Numbered from the stretch's first letter, positions 22,519 through 33,007 are shown. The stretch is 48,209 nucleotides of DNA from Desulfocapsa sp. (GCA_030145625.1 JAQYVF010000031.1:1-48209), one strand, 5' to 3'. Numbers and translations are program-made. The notes: generated by a model not told the origin, from the letters alone.

Positions 22519-25107
22519 ATGCTTCATACCGACAGCGCAAACCTGACAGATGTCGAACATATTGATGAACTTATTTTTCAGGCCATATCCGCTCAAGATG
22601 CCTACCTCCAGCTTGATCAAAACTCCATCGACAAAGCAGTCAGTAAGATGGCAAGGGTCGGCGCATCCAATCACCTCACCCTGGCAAAAATGGCTGTGGC
22701 GGAAACAGGCAAGGGTATTCCTGAAGACAAATCGATCACAAATATTTTTGCATCCGTTGGCCTGGAGCAGAAGTTGCGAAACATAAAGACCGTTGGCCTG
22801 ATTGAAGACAACACGGTTTCCGGATATCAGACATTCTTGGAACCGGTTGGCATTCTGGCAACTTTTGTCCCACCGGAACACCCAACTGCCACCATACTTT
22901 CCCAGGCAATGCTCAGTGTCAAGACACGCAACCCTATACTATTCTCCTTTCACCCATCAGTCCAATCCTCTTGCGTGGCCACAGCAAAACTCATGCAGGA
23001 AGCGGCATTGGATAGTGGCATACCTCCTCACTCCATCCAGTGGCTGCCTTCCAGCTCGGAGAAGAGTATCCATGCCCTTACTCAACACCCGGAGGTTGCC
23101 CTTGTTCTCATGGATGAAAATGATTTCATCCAGCGTCTGCCCTCACCTGTCACTCCCCCCATCCTGGGATTGGGACAGGTCAACACCCCCTGTTTTATTG
23201 ATCGCTCAGCAGACCTGGAACAGGCACTAACGGATATTATTTTCTCAAAAAGTTTTGACAACGGCCTGATCAGCACCTCTGAACAGGTAGTGATTATCTG
23301 TAATAGAATCTATTCGCAAGCCCTTGATCTCCTACAGCAGAAATCATGTTACCTGGCAGACAGAGAGGAAAAAGACCTGCTGGAAAGCCTTCTCTTTCAC
23401 CCGGACAGTGGCGCACCCAATCCGGAGTGCATTGGCCGTAGCGCCTCTACCCTTGCTGAAATGGCAGGCTTTTCCGTCCCGGACCAGACCAAAATCATCT
23501 GCGCCGAAATTGCGGGAATAGGCCCGGAACATCCCCTCTCCCTGCCAAAGCCCTTCCCGGTTCTTTCCCTCCTGGCTTCAGAAAGCTGGTATGAAGCACT
23601 GTGCTTCTGCGAGGCTGCACTGGAACTCGGAACTTCTGCCCATACCGCAGTTCTCCATGCCCGGAACAACTCCATGGCCCAGGACTTCTCCACCAGACTT
23701 GAAGCCACACACACGACCTTGAACGGTCCGGCAACCCACGGTGATATCTGCCATCTCTCTCATCAAGGAAACTGCGAATTCACCTCAGCCCTGCACAAAC
23801 AAAATGGAAATCCGGCCACAGCCCCCCTCTCTGTGGACAAACTCCTTTCACACAAGGTCATCCAACAACGCCCCCCCAGACACAGGGAATGGGAGATCCC
23901 TCAAAAAATACTTTTTTCTCCAAACTGTATCAACTACCTAAAAAATTTTGCAGGAGCAGAAAGGACGCTGATCGTCACAGAGAAAAAACTGCTCAACAGC
24001 CACCACATGGAGACAATTCTCCACCATCTTGGCAGTCAGAAGTACCCGGTACAGACAGAAACCTTTCATGAGATAGCAGAATTAACCACCCTCTCTTCCA
24101 TCGAGCAGGGAATGCAGTGCATGGACCAATTTCGTCCCACTGCTGTTCTGGTACTTGGCGATGGAACCACCATTGACACTGCAAAGGCCATGCGTTTTTT
24201 TTATCAACGCCCCAAGGTTACTCTGCCACTCTCCCCGCTGCCTGTGCCCAGTAATGATTTTTCCGACTGCAAGGCAGATCCGCCGCAGAAACAGATACCC
24301 CTCATTGCCGTGCCCACCAATCTGGGAGCAGGATCGGAAATGAACTCATTTGTCACCATTTACGATGAGAACAGAGAAAAACCGCTCAATCTGCGATCGT
24401 GCGAACTCATTCCCGACTGTGCCCTCATTGATCCCACTTTTACCATTGCCGCTAAACCCGTAAAAATGGCCATGACCGGCATGACCATTCTCAGTCATGC
24501 ACTGGAGGCCTATGTTTCCGCTCTGGCCTCGGACTACTCTGATTCCATGGCCATAAAGGCCACAGAACTGATCTTCACCTGGCTCCCGGCAGCCTCTGTC
24601 AAAAAACCAAGCAATGAAGCCACTGAAAAAATTTACAATGCAGCGGCCATGGCAGGAATGGCGGCAAGCAACGCTCTGCTCGGTCTCAACCAAGCCATGG
24701 CCCATTCCTTAAGTTTCATGTTTCAACTGCCCCATGATCTGGCAAGCAGCCTGCTGCTTCCCCATATTATTCGCTATAACGGTGTAAAAAACCCTAGCCG
24801 TTTCAACCCACTCACTCCCGGAAGCCGCTACATCGCTCACGAACGCTACCAGGAAGTCGCCAAGGCCCTTTGTCTTGCAGATGACACTCCTGAGCAAGGA
24901 GTAAAATCGCTGGCCCATGCAATAACCCGACTGCAACAACAATTGGCACTGCCCCTGAAGCTGCGGGACTGCGGTATTGCGAAACAGGAATATTTATCCA
25001 GGGTAGAAGAGATGGCAGAACAGGCCTTTGAAAACCACTGTACAGCCACGAATCCGCGTCTTCCCCTGATCCAGGAGATCATCGATATCTACACCCTCAT
25101 CTATTAA
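22519..25107 (+). CDS. AdhE-family protein with degenerate catalytic sites (probable pseudoenzyme)
   Basis: The start is set at the ATG at 22519 (862 residues), eight bases after AAGG. The protein aligns end to end with bifunctional aldehyde-alcohol dehydrogenase: an ALDH half to about 440 and an iron-dependent ADH half from about 455. AdhE turns acetyl-CoA into ethanol via acetaldehyde and forms spirosome filaments. Key residues are changed. The ALDH nucleophile (Cys246 of E. coli, in ICASEQ) is Ser252 in LISTSEQ. Of the four iron ligands, Asp653 is Thr656 and His723 is Gln725, while His660 and His739 remain. GGGSPMDAAK has become GDGTTIDTAK. The frame is intact and conserved patches survive, which argues for a retained non-catalytic or altered role. 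Residue equivalences come from a by-eye alignment. Confidence 0.88.
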   Translation: MLHTDSANLTDVEHIDELIFQAISAQDAYLQLDQNSIDKAVSKMARVGASNHLTLAKMAVAETGKGIPEDKSITNIFASVGLEQKLRNIKTVGLIEDNTVSGYQTFLEPVGILATFVPPEHPTATILSQAMLSVKTRNPILFSFHPSVQSSCVATAKLMQEAALDSGIPPHSIQWLPSSSEKSIHALTQHPEVALVLMDENDFIQRLPSPVTPPILGLGQVNTPCFIDRSADLEQALTDIIFSKSFDNGLISTSEQVVIICNRIYSQALDLLQQKSCYLADREEKDLLESLLFHPDSGAPNPECIGRSASTLAEMAGFSVPDQTKIICAEIAGIGPEHPLSLPKPFPVLSLLASESWYEALCFCEAALELGTSAHTAVLHARNNSMAQDFSTRLEATHTTLNGPATHGDICHLSHQGNCEFTSALHKQNGNPATAPLSVDKLLSHKVIQQRPPRHREWEIPQKILFSPNCINYLKNFAGAERTLIVTEKKLLNSHHMETILHHLGSQKYPVQTETFHEIAELTTLSSIEQGMQCMDQFRPTAVLVLGDGTTIDTAKAMRFFYQRPKVTLPLSPLPVPSNDFSDCKADPPQKQIPLIAVPTNLGAGSEMNSFVTIYDENREKPLNLRSCELIPDCALIDPTFTIAAKPVKMAMTGMTILSHALEAYVSALASDYSDSMAIKATELIFTWLPAASVKKPSNEATEKIYNAAAMAGMAASNALLGLNQAMAHSLSFMFQLPHDLASSLLLPHIIRYNGVKNPSRFNPLTPGSRYIAHERYQEVAKALCLADDTPEQGVKSLAHAITRLQQQLALPLKLRDCGIAKQEYLSRVEEMAEQAFENHCTATNPRLPLIQEIIDIYTLIY

Positions 25108-25526
25108 TGGTGATGAGTAATTGCTTTTGATATCAACATCCGGTATTGAGGCAACGGTGCTGTCCATATCCTGTATTCTCTCCACCGTCGCCTTCGGCGA
25201 CTCTCTTCCCGACATACCATTACACCCTTGGCAGCCCACCACCCTTTTTGATCATCCTGCTTAAACTCCACACAATCCCTAACTGGCTAAAGATTCCTTT
25301 TTGCTGTTTACACGAGGCTATCCCATTAGTTTTTATGATAATGTTAGTAGCAAATTCTATAGTAACTAGTATGCTGAGAATATAAGGTATCATGCCGCAA
25401 TACTGTCCTTCTTGAATCTTTTCTCTCATGCGATGACAACAATGCAGCCATAAATACCTGCGGACAAATGCTCATAACTCCGAGAACTCGTACCAAGAGC
25501 ATCGTAAAAACGAAAGGTGATGGAAA
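25108..25526. other. Intergenic region, no gene seen
   Basis: This 419-bp region separates the AdhE-like gene from the substrate-binding protein gene. I see no convincing coding frame, RNA gene or strong hairpin. The promoter of the downstream sensor pair should lie at its right end; AAAGGTGATG just before 25527 is the ribosome binding site. Confidence 0.5.
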
Positions 25527-27251
25527 ATGAAAAGGTCGCTGCTGGTTGGAATAAGTCTTTTGCTTTTATTAATACCCGGCGTTGTCAGTGCTAACTATGA
25601 TAGGCCGTGGAGAATAGGCATCTTGATGTGGCATGAGACCACCCATGACGAAAATGCCCTGAAGGGTTTCAAGGCTGGCATTGAATTGAGCGGAATCCCA
25701 CATACCTTTGACATACAGAGAGCCTTTAGCGACAAGAAAAAAGCCAAGGAATTCATTCGTAACTGGAAGAAGGAAAAAGTCGATTTAATTTACACCATTG
25801 GCACCAAGGGCACCATTTGGGCAATGGAAGAGGCTGCAGACATCCCCATCGTCTTCACTTCAGTTACCGACCCGGTTGCATCAGGAATAGCCGATAGCTG
25901 GGAAAACCAGGGGAAAAATGTTACCGGAAGCAGCAACTGGATTGACGGCAAATACAAACTGGAGGTTTTCAAAGAGAGCATTCCTAACCTAAAAACCCTT
26001 GGAGTTATTTACAACCTCAAGAATCCGGTTCCGCTTGCAGAGGTGGAATACGCCAGGAAACACGCGCAAGAATTGGGCATTACCCTGAAAGAGGCAACCA
26101 TAACCAATGTTGACCAAATAGAAACGGCGATTTCAAATTTAATAAGTCAAGGGATAGATGCCTTGTGGGTGCCAATAGAGGTACTGCTTTACCATAACAT
26201 GGCCCGCGTTGGCAGAGTAACTCAGCCCGCCAAACTGCCCGTAGTCTCCAGTACCTTGGAAGGAATAGAAGTTCTTGCACAGGGAGAATCCGTGGGCATG
26301 GTTTCCATCACGGTCGACTATGAGGCCCTGGGCAGGCTCTCTGTTCCTGCCGCCATTGAGATATTGACCACAGGCAAAAATCCCAAAGACATTCCCATTG
26401 CCATCCTCGAGCATCATCGCACCATAGTCAATGCCAATGCGGCAAATGCGATCGGCCACAAAATTCCACCGGCATTTTTGGCAAAGGCCAGTCAGGTCAT
26501 ACGTGGATTTTCAGGGCAGAAAATAGTAGTCAGCGGCACTGGAGATAGTCAGCAGCTTCTTGGAGAAGCTGCCAAGGCCCTGGAAGAAAAGCTTGGAGGG
26601 GGGAAAATCGAGGTTCCTGACAGCATTGGCTCAGGCGGTGGAATACGAGCGCTTGCTGCCGGGAAGATTGATCTGGCAAGGGTTGCCCGTCCACTCAAGG
26701 AAACTGAAAAGAAACTGGGACTCACCTACAAACGCTTTGCCCTATCTCCAATTGTCTTTGTCGTCCATCCCAGTGTGACCGGTGTTGAAAACCTCAAGAG
26801 TAAAGATATAGTCGGCATATACTCCGGCAAAATCAATGTATGGGGACAACTTGGCGGCCAAGATCAAAAGATATATGCAATAACAAGAGAGGTGGGGGAT
26901 TCCTGCAAAATAATCCTTAATGAACAGATCCCTGGATTCGCGGATATCGCTAAGCCAACAGCTAAAGTGATCTATAACACTCCTGAGGCCGTTGCAACAT
27001 TGATACGACATAAGAAGACTGTCGGCTATCTCCCCATGTCAATGACCATTGGCAAGAATCTGAAAATACTAAAAGTAGATGGTGTTTATCCATCAGCAGA
27101 AAACATAAGGAGCGGCCGATACAAACTGGTGCTTCCCTTTGGCATAGCCTACAAGGGAGAACTGAAAGGGCTTGCCCAAAGATATGTGAATTTTCTTTTC
27201 AGTCAAGAAGGCAACCGGCTCATTACGAAGTACGGTGCGATCCCCGAATAG
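25527..27251 (+). CDS. Double substrate-binding protein: ABC_sub_bind (TrpX-like) fused to PstS-like domain
   Basis: The 574-residue exported protein has a signal peptide (residues 1-22, ending VVSA). Residues about 28-325 match the ABC_sub_bind family (WRIGILMWHETTHDENALKGF, YTIGTKGTIWAMEEA, PIVFTSVTDPVASGI), known for tryptophan/tyrosine or unknown ligands. Residues about 330-574 form a second, PstS-like periplasmic domain (SGTGDSQQLL, GSGGGIRALAAGKIDLA, FLFSQEGNRLITKYGAIP). No permease or ATPase gene is adjacent. Instead a hybrid histidine kinase starts 44 bp downstream, so ligand sensing is more likely than uptake. Either domain could bind a small anion or amino acid. Confidence 0.88.
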   Translation: MKRSLLVGISLLLLLIPGVVSANYDRPWRIGILMWHETTHDENALKGFKAGIELSGIPHTFDIQRAFSDKKKAKEFIRNWKKEKVDLIYTIGTKGTIWAMEEAADIPIVFTSVTDPVASGIADSWENQGKNVTGSSNWIDGKYKLEVFKESIPNLKTLGVIYNLKNPVPLAEVEYARKHAQELGITLKEATITNVDQIETAISNLISQGIDALWVPIEVLLYHNMARVGRVTQPAKLPVVSSTLEGIEVLAQGESVGMVSITVDYEALGRLSVPAAIEILTTGKNPKDIPIAILEHHRTIVNANAANAIGHKIPPAFLAKASQVIRGFSGQKIVVSGTGDSQQLLGEAAKALEEKLGGGKIEVPDSIGSGGGIRALAAGKIDLARVARPLKETEKKLGLTYKRFALSPIVFVVHPSVTGVENLKSKDIVGIYSGKINVWGQLGGQDQKIYAITREVGDSCKIILNEQIPGFADIAKPTAKVIYNTPEAVATLIRHKKTVGYLPMSMTIGKNLKILKVDGVYPSAENIRSGRYKLVLPFGIAYKGELKGLAQRYVNFLFSQEGNRLITKYGAIPE

Positions 27252-27295
27252 ATGACCGGAATAACTGCTCAGAAATTCATTTCGGAGAAATCAAT

Positions 27296-29917
27296 TTGTT
27301 CAAATCAATCAACACAAAGATCCTGACCTCGCAGATTGGACTCGTTCTTCTTCTTTCTGTTACCTTGGGATTTTCCACCTATTTCCTGATGCTCAATGCC
27401 CTCACAAAGAATCAACAAAGCAATCTTGCATTTATTGCTAAATACTATGTTGAGCACCTGACCTCATACATTGATGTGAAGGAAAAGCAATTTGAAAAAA
27501 TTGCCATGGGCGAAGCCATACAGGCATATTCTCTTGAATATGAAGAGCCTGCACTCATGCAATATTTTGACAGTGTTACGACAGAATTTCCTGTGCTTTC
27601 CTATATAAACGAGAATGGATTTGAAGAGGTAACGCTAGTTAATAGTGAAAGGCTGGAGGCGTCTTCTGATATTAGTGACACCATACTCTTTGAACAAGCG
27701 ACATGGCAGCCGAACAAGGTCTTTACCATTTTTTCTGTTTCATCTGATTCCTCGACATCATGCGCAGCATGCATGGAATTCGCTTTCTACCGCAAAAGTT
27801 ACTTTGGAGAATTCGAAGGATTCATTGCAGGAAAAGTTCCGCTTCCTGATTTAATCAAAGAGATAGGGGAATTCAAATTCGGCCAAACCGGCTTTCTCAT
27901 GATCATTGATAAGCAGGGAAATGTGCTGTCCCATTTCCAAAAAGAAAACATCCTCAAGAAGGTTACTGTCCAGGGAAAACATTCAGAAAAAATCTTATCA
28001 CAAATCACAGCAATGAAATCCGGCTTTGGCCGTGCCACTATCATGGGCATTGATGGCTATGTCGCCTATGCACCGATAGAGGGACGGGACTGGACCATAA
28101 TTGCAACCTTGCCGTACAAAGAATTTATGAGTGCGCCCAATACGCTGAGAAATACAGCATTGACCGTCTCATCAGCAGCCTTGTTTATATGTATACTCAT
28201 TTCATTAGCCACAGTTAGAGGCATAACCAACCCGGTTCGCAGTCTGGTAACCGCATCCGGCCTGCTGGCCAAGGGAAATTTATCACAACGGGTAAATATT
28301 GAGCAGGAAGATGAGATAGGAGGTCTGGGCCAAGCCTTCAACACAATGGCCGCAGACTTACAGGAAACAATTGCCTCCCGTGACAAGGAGATCGCCGAGC
28401 GCAAGGAAGTGCAGCTGGCGCTAGTGGCAAGTGAGAAAAAATACCGCACCCTTTTTGAAGATTCCAGAGATGCCATTTACATGACTGCCAGAGAAAAGGG
28501 GTTCATTGATGTTAACATGGCCGCCCTTGATCTCTTTGGATATACCAGAGAGGAAATGATTGGGCTGGACGCCCGAGAAATTTACGTGACCCCTGAAGAG
28601 AGGAACCATTTTAAGCAGAAAGTAGAGCAAAACGGATCTGTCGGCGACTATGCGATAAAGCTCTGCAAGAAAAACGGAGCAGAGATGGATTGTCTGATCA
28701 CCTCCAGTGTTCGGCGTGATGACAATGGAACTATTCTTGGTTACCAGGGCATCATCCGTGATGTGACTGAACAGAAGCGCCTGGAAGCTCAACTCCAACA
28801 AGCTCAAAAGATGGAAGCCGTCGGCACTCTAGCCGGTGGTATCGCCCATGACTTCAACAATCTCCTCACGGGAATCCAGGGAAACGTCTCTTTAATGCAA
28901 ATGAATATGGATTTCACAGTCAAATATTATGAGCGGCTGAACACGATTGAAAAACAGATTCAAAGGGGATCCAGACTGACCTCACACCTGCTCGGTTATG
29001 CCAGGAAAGGCAACTACGAGATCAAGCCTGTTAACCTGAATCAACTGGTGGAAGAAACAGCTGAGACCTTTGGCAGGACCAGAAAGGAAATTACTATTCA
29101 TCGAGAGCTTACCGAGGATTTACTTGCCATAGAGGCAGACCCTGCGCAGCTGGAGCAGGTACTCTTGAATCTCTTTGTCAATGCCGCAGATGCCATGCCT
29201 GGTGGTGGTGGAAATCTTCTCCTCAAGACCGTGAATATAACCAATAAGGAGATGAAAGGAAAAGCGTATGATGTAAAAATCGGCAATTATGTGCTGCTGA
29301 CAGTAACTGATACAGGCACAGGTATGGCCCAAAAGACTATGGAGCGCATTTTTGATCCGTTTTTCACCACCAAAGAGAAGGGCCGTGGCACCGGTCTTGG
29401 ACTGGCGTCTGCTTACGGAATCATCAAGGGACATGGCGGCCATATTGACGTGGAATCCAAGGAGGGTCAAGGAACCACTTTCAATCTTTACCTGTCCGCA
29501 TCTGACAAAAAAGTCGAGAAACTTGTAAAATCTGCTGGCCAGATCATCAAAGGAAGCGGAACTGTCCTCCTGGTAGAAGATGAACAGGTTGTCCTGGAAG
29601 TAGGCCAGGAATTGTTAAAAGCCATGGGCTACCAGGTACTAACAGCCAAGGATGGAAAAGAGGCTCAAGAGGCATATAGAGAGAATAGAGACGAGATAGA
29701 CATCATAGTGCTGGATATGATCATGCCCAACATGGGTGGCGGTGAAGCCTATGACCACTTTAAAAAGATTAACCCGGATGTAAAAGTGCTGCTTGCCTCC
29801 GGATACAGTATTGATGGAGAAGCGAACGATATTCTGGCCCGCGGTTGTAGTGGATTTATCCAAAAACCTTTCAACGCAGAAGAGTTGTCTCTGAAATTAA
29901 GCGAAATTCTGGGATAA
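27296..29917 (+). CDS. Hybrid sensor histidine kinase (sensor - HAMP - PAS - HisKA - HATPase - REC)
   Basis: The 873-residue kinase starts at a TTG with GGAG upstream; the next Met lies past the first membrane segment. Two membrane segments (about 10-32 and 280-302) enclose a dCache-like sensor with a paired cysteine segment (SCAACMEF). Then come HAMP, a PAS domain (about 380-495), HisKA with phospho-acceptor His518 in [10 protein letters not shown], the HATPase ([22 protein letters not shown]) and a receiver with Asp807 in [11 protein letters not shown]. The AHDFNN type of H-box is usual in such hybrid kinases. No separate output regulator is adjacent. The gene follows the double binding protein as a two-gene operon, implying that the binding protein presents the signal. 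Confidence 0.92.
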   Translation: MFKSINTKILTSQIGLVLLLSVTLGFSTYFLMLNALTKNQQSNLAFIAKYYVEHLTSYIDVKEKQFEKIAMGEAIQAYSLEYEEPALMQYFDSVTTEFPVLSYINENGFEEVTLVNSERLEASSDISDTILFEQATWQPNKVFTIFSVSSDSSTSCAACMEFAFYRKSYFGEFEGFIAGKVPLPDLIKEIGEFKFGQTGFLMIIDKQGNVLSHFQKENILKKVTVQGKHSEKILSQITAMKSGFGRATIMGIDGYVAYAPIEGRDWTIIATLPYKEFMSAPNTLRNTALTVSSAALFICILISLATVRGITNPVRSLVTASGLLAKGNLSQRVNIEQEDEIGGLGQAFNTMAADLQETIASRDKEIAERKEVQLALVASEKKYRTLFEDSRDAIYMTAREKGFIDVNMAALDLFGYTREEMIGLDAREIYVTPEERNHFKQKVEQNGSVGDYAIKLCKKNGAEMDCLITSSVRRDDNGTILGYQGIIRDVTEQKRLEAQLQQAQKMEAVGTLAGGIAHDFNNLLTGIQGNVSLMQMNMDFTVKYYERLNTIEKQIQRGSRLTSHLLGYARKGNYEIKPVNLNQLVEETAETFGRTRKEITIHRELTEDLLAIEADPAQLEQVLLNLFVNAADAMPGGGGNLLLKTVNITNKEMKGKAYDVKIGNYVLLTVTDTGTGMAQKTMERIFDPFFTTKEKGRGTGLGLASAYGIIKGHGGHIDVESKEGQGTTFNLYLSASDKKVEKLVKSAGQIIKGSGTVLLVEDEQVVLEVGQELLKAMGYQVLTAKDGKEAQEAYRENRDEIDIIVLDMIMPNMGGGEAYDHFKKINPDVKVLLASGYSIDGEANDILARGCSGFIQKPFNAEELSLKLSEILG

Positions 29918-30106
29918 CAGCATAGTTTTCACAGGGCACTGTTCAAACAAACTAAGCCACCTCTAACCACCAATAATACAAGAGACTACAGTAGGTTTAG
30001 ATCTGTGCAATGCAACGGCAGAAAACCTTGATGCAACGAAAATATGAATGAGGTTTTCAAGCAAATATCTCAAACTGCACTACCATTTTTCAATTTTGGA
30101 GTCAAA

Positions 30107-31537
30107 ATGCTATCTAAGGTAAAATCAATTCAGTGTATTATTTTTCTTTTCATTTTCAACTCAAGTATGCTTCTGCAGGCAGCAGAGCCCGTGTTGATAA
30201 CAGATATCAACCCTGCAAATCCTTACGACGGTATTTCGCAAAACATTTCTATGGGCAACACATTATACTTCAGAGTTGATGACGGTATTCATGGAACAGA
30301 ACTATGGCGATCCAATGGCAATGTCTCTAGTACAGAGCTTGTGAAAGATATTCAATCAGGTGCCGGTGGCTCCTCACCGAACTACCTGACCGTAGTCAAT
30401 AATATGCTGTATTTCACTGCGTATGAAAACCAGCATGGTAATGAACTGTGGAAATCTGATGGAACTGCTGTTGGTACCGTATTGGTAAAAGATATTAACC
30501 CTGACGCTGCTACCCCGGGAATACGTGATCTTACCGCAATTGGAAATACGGTGTATTTTGAGGCAGATGATGGTGTGAACGGCATAGAATTATGGAAATC
30601 TAATGGAACAGAAGCTGGCACCAAACTTGTAAAAAATATTAATCCTTCAGGGTCGTCCTCTCCGCGTTATATGGCAACAATGAATAATATACTCTATTTC
30701 AATGCCACTGACGGCATCGATGGTAACGAACTGTGGAAATCTGATGGAACTGCCGCTGGAACCAGTATGGTAAAAGACATAAATCAAGGCATTTCGGGCG
30801 GAAGGCCAGAAGAACTTACCATTCTAGAGAATACACTCTACTTCACGGCTGATGACGGTATTCATGGTTACGAGCTGTGGAAATCTGATGGGACAGAAGC
30901 TGGCACCGTACTTATTAAAGATATTAATACTCTTGAGAGTGTTCCTGGGCAGACACGTTCCGGCGGGGTTTTACATCTAACCAACTTCAACAATACGCTT
31001 TGTTTTCAGGCTGATGATGGTAATGGTGATGGTATTGAACTGTGGAAATCCAATGGCACGGCTGTTGGCACAACGCTTGTGAAAGATATTCGACCCGGAA
31101 GTGACTCCTCCTCGCCTCAGTCCTTCACTGCTGTTAACGATACACTGTTCTTTGATGCCGCTGGGGATGGTATCGGCAGGGAACTATGGAAAACTGACGG
31201 TACTGCTGAGGGAACGGTGCTCGTAAAAGACATTTATCCCGGCACCACCTCCTCCAGCCTCCAATATCTGACTGCTTTCGAGAATATGTTATATTTTAAT
31301 GCTAACGACTATACCCATGGTAAAGAATTGTGGCAATCTGATGGAACAACTGAGGGTACGGTGCTTGTGGAGGATCTTGACCCCACCGGATCTTCAGACC
31401 CGAAAGGTCTTACCGTTTCAGGCAACACACTGTATTTTAGTGCCAATGGTGCAGAACTGTGGCAAATAAAAGGACATAGCGGGCTATTTTTCCCAATACG
31501 TTCCTCAAGTGGAGCAGTTCTTATAATTAGCCTATAA
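30107..31537 (+). CDS. ELWxxDGT repeat protein, secreted
   Basis: The start is at the ATG at 30107, seven bases after GGAG, which gives a signal peptide ending LLQAAEP; the longer frame adds 21 non-signal residues. The 476-residue protein is made of about nine repeats of roughly 45-50 residues, each ending with ELWKSDGTxxGTxLVKDI or a variant, with NxLYFxAxDGxxGxELW before it. Repeats of this kind fold into beta-propeller blades in surface or secreted proteins of unknown ligand. The final repeat lacks DGT. The protein ends FFPIRSSSGAVLIISL without an obvious sorting signal. Confidence 0.88.
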   Translation: MLSKVKSIQCIIFLFIFNSSMLLQAAEPVLITDINPANPYDGISQNISMGNTLYFRVDDGIHGTELWRSNGNVSSTELVKDIQSGAGGSSPNYLTVVNNMLYFTAYENQHGNELWKSDGTAVGTVLVKDINPDAATPGIRDLTAIGNTVYFEADDGVNGIELWKSNGTEAGTKLVKNINPSGSSSPRYMATMNNILYFNATDGIDGNELWKSDGTAAGTSMVKDINQGISGGRPEELTILENTLYFTADDGIHGYELWKSDGTEAGTVLIKDINTLESVPGQTRSGGVLHLTNFNNTLCFQADDGNGDGIELWKSNGTAVGTTLVKDIRPGSDSSSPQSFTAVNDTLFFDAAGDGIGRELWKTDGTAEGTVLVKDIYPGTTSSSLQYLTAFENMLYFNANDYTHGKELWQSDGTTEGTVLVEDLDPTGSSDPKGLTVSGNTLYFSANGAELWQIKGHSGLFFPIRSSSGAVLIISL

Positions 31538-31760
31538 TGCCAAAAGTGTGCCGAGGGAAACCTGCACGAGATAGGATCAAGCAACCACCTTGTACTAAAC
31601 AAACAATAGTTTGGAAAGTGCACTGTTTCAGCTTTTGGAAGGGGTTGTTTTTCTACCTAAAATGTCGATCCCCAGAAAACAAACAGGAAGTTGGATGCGT
31701 TAACACAACCTCATTAACTATCTAAATTCATTAACAACCTTTCCACTTTATTTTGCTGTT

Positions 31761-31922
31761 ATACATAAAAAACGGCAAAAATACGCCGAACAAAGGTATG
31801 CACATGCTCTTTTTAACTACATTGAAGTCTACTACAATCGTCAGAGAAAACATTCGACCAATGGTTACAAAACACCCGCTCAATTTGAGATGGAGTGGTG
31901 GGATAAAAGAAAAGCGGCTTAA
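31761..31922 (+). pseudogene. IS3-family transposase (OrfB) C-terminal fragment
   Basis: The frame ending at TAA 31920-31922 reads HALFNYIEVYYNRQRKHST followed by NGYKTPAQFE, the typical end of the DDE integrase core and tail of IS3/IS150-type OrfB. Only about 50 residues remain, without the N-terminal part or OrfA. The bases after the stop (CCACTTTTTTGTGG) may be part of the old right terminal repeat. Confidence 0.85.
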
Positions 31923-32028
31923 CCTCAACTCCACTTTTTTGTGGTAAGATCACCATTATTATTTCGTAGTATGTTCCATAATCTTTATTGTTTTAAATGA
32001 GGCCAATCCTGGCTACGCTTAGTATTCA

Positions 32029-32069
32029 TTAAGTTTTTTTCTTGCTAAGAACTACCCTTTTCCGTATTC
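32029..32069 (+). repeat. 41-bp degenerate repeat, copy 1
   Basis: This stretch matches 34910-34950 at 33 of 41 positions without gaps (shared core CTTGC-AAGAAC and TTCCGTAT). It lies 75 bp upstream of the M48 protease start. The second copy lies 40 bp upstream of xdhC. Confidence 0.6.
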
Positions 32070-32143
32070 TTCTCTCTTGTACTCCAGCGTCTGAAACTGA
32101 TAAACATCATTAATCAGATAAAAATATTCGTATCGATCAACCT

Positions 32144-33007
32144 ATGCACAACAATAAGAATTCGTTCAGCAATCTCAAAGCAATAGGGCAAGTCTTCCTA
32201 CTCCTTCTTCTCCTTCTCAACACCTCCTGCGAAGACACTGATATTGTAATGATTACCGGAGCCGGGATAGATGCAATGAAGGCTGCAACGCTTTCAGACA
32301 GCGAGGTCCGACAGCTCGCAAAACAGGCGGCAGACCTTACCGACAACTCCAACAGAGTTGCTTCTTCAGACAGCCCCTATGGTCGCCGTCTGCACAGGCT
32401 GGTCGGCGATCACCTTGAGGAAGATGGCCGCACCTTCAACTACAAGGTCTACCTCTCCCCCCAGGTCAACGCCTTTGCCATGGCCGATGGAACCATCCGC
32501 ATCAACAGCGGTCTGATGGACATGACAAATGACGGAGAACTGCGCTTCATCATCGGTCATGAAATGGGCCATGTGGTCAAAAATCATATCAAAAAGAAGA
32601 TGATGATGGCCTATGGCAGCAGTGCCCTGCGCAAGGCCATTGCCTCGCAGGACAACCTGGCCGGAGATATTTCCAGGTCAATTATCGGCAGTTTCACCGA
32701 GGCCATAGTCAATGCACAGTTTTCCCAACAGGAAGAACGGGAAGCAGATGATTACGGACTGGAATTTCTCACTCGCCAAGAATATGATCGGCAAGCCGCC
32801 ATCTCGGCCCTGAGAAAGCTTGCAACCCTGGGAGCCGACCACTCCTTCCTCTCCAGTCATCCCGCACCAGAGATCCGTGCCAACCGCCTGGAGGACCAAC
32901 TTTCCGGGAAAAAAGTCGAATCACAGCCATCCTTTTTGCAAGGCGTGATGGAGCAGCTTCACAAGCTGTGGGAGTACCTGCGCCAACTCTTTTTCTCTCT
33001 TTTCTGA
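32144..33007 (+). CDS. M48-family metallopeptidase, exported
   Basis: The 287-residue protein has an N-terminal hydrophobic signal (QVFLLLLLLLNTSC) ending in a cysteine. The lipobox is imperfect (Asn at -3), so lipoprotein status is uncertain. The zinc motif HEMGH (His139, Glu140, His143) and the third-ligand region EEREADDYGLEFL are present. This is the layout of LoiP/YggG- and BepA-like periplasmic proteases, which cleave misfolded or outer-membrane proteins. FSSHPAPEIRANRL-like sequence near residue 240 is also usual in the family. It converges with the HD-GYP gene. Confidence 0.9.
   Translation: MHNNKNSFSNLKAIGQVFLLLLLLLNTSCEDTDIVMITGAGIDAMKAATLSDSEVRQLAKQAADLTDNSNRVASSDSPYGRRLHRLVGDHLEEDGRTFNYKVYLSPQVNAFAMADGTIRINSGLMDMTNDGELRFIIGHEMGHVVKNHIKKKMMMAYGSSALRKAIASQDNLAGDISRSIIGSFTEAIVNAQFSQQEEREADDYGLEFLTRQEYDRQAAISALRKLATLGADHSFLSSHPAPEIRANRLEDQLSGKKVESQPSFLQGVMEQLHKLWEYLRQLFFSLF

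Larger units (their letters stand above)
31538..32143. other. Intergenic region with insertion sequence remnant
   Basis: The 606-bp gap holds an IS3-family transposase remnant (separate entry) and a 41-bp degenerate repeat shared with the xdhC upstream region. No intact gene is seen. Confidence 0.6.

Noticed and set aside
22519-25107. AdhE-like gene as a decayed pseudogene
   Set aside because: There is no stop or frameshift in 862 codons, conserved patches persist and the promoter and binding site are intact, so altered function is more likely than decay.
29950-30045. Possible cyclic di-GMP riboswitch before the ELWxxDGT gene
   Set aside because: A few GCAA-like words are present, but the conserved GEMM blocks and pairing are absent.
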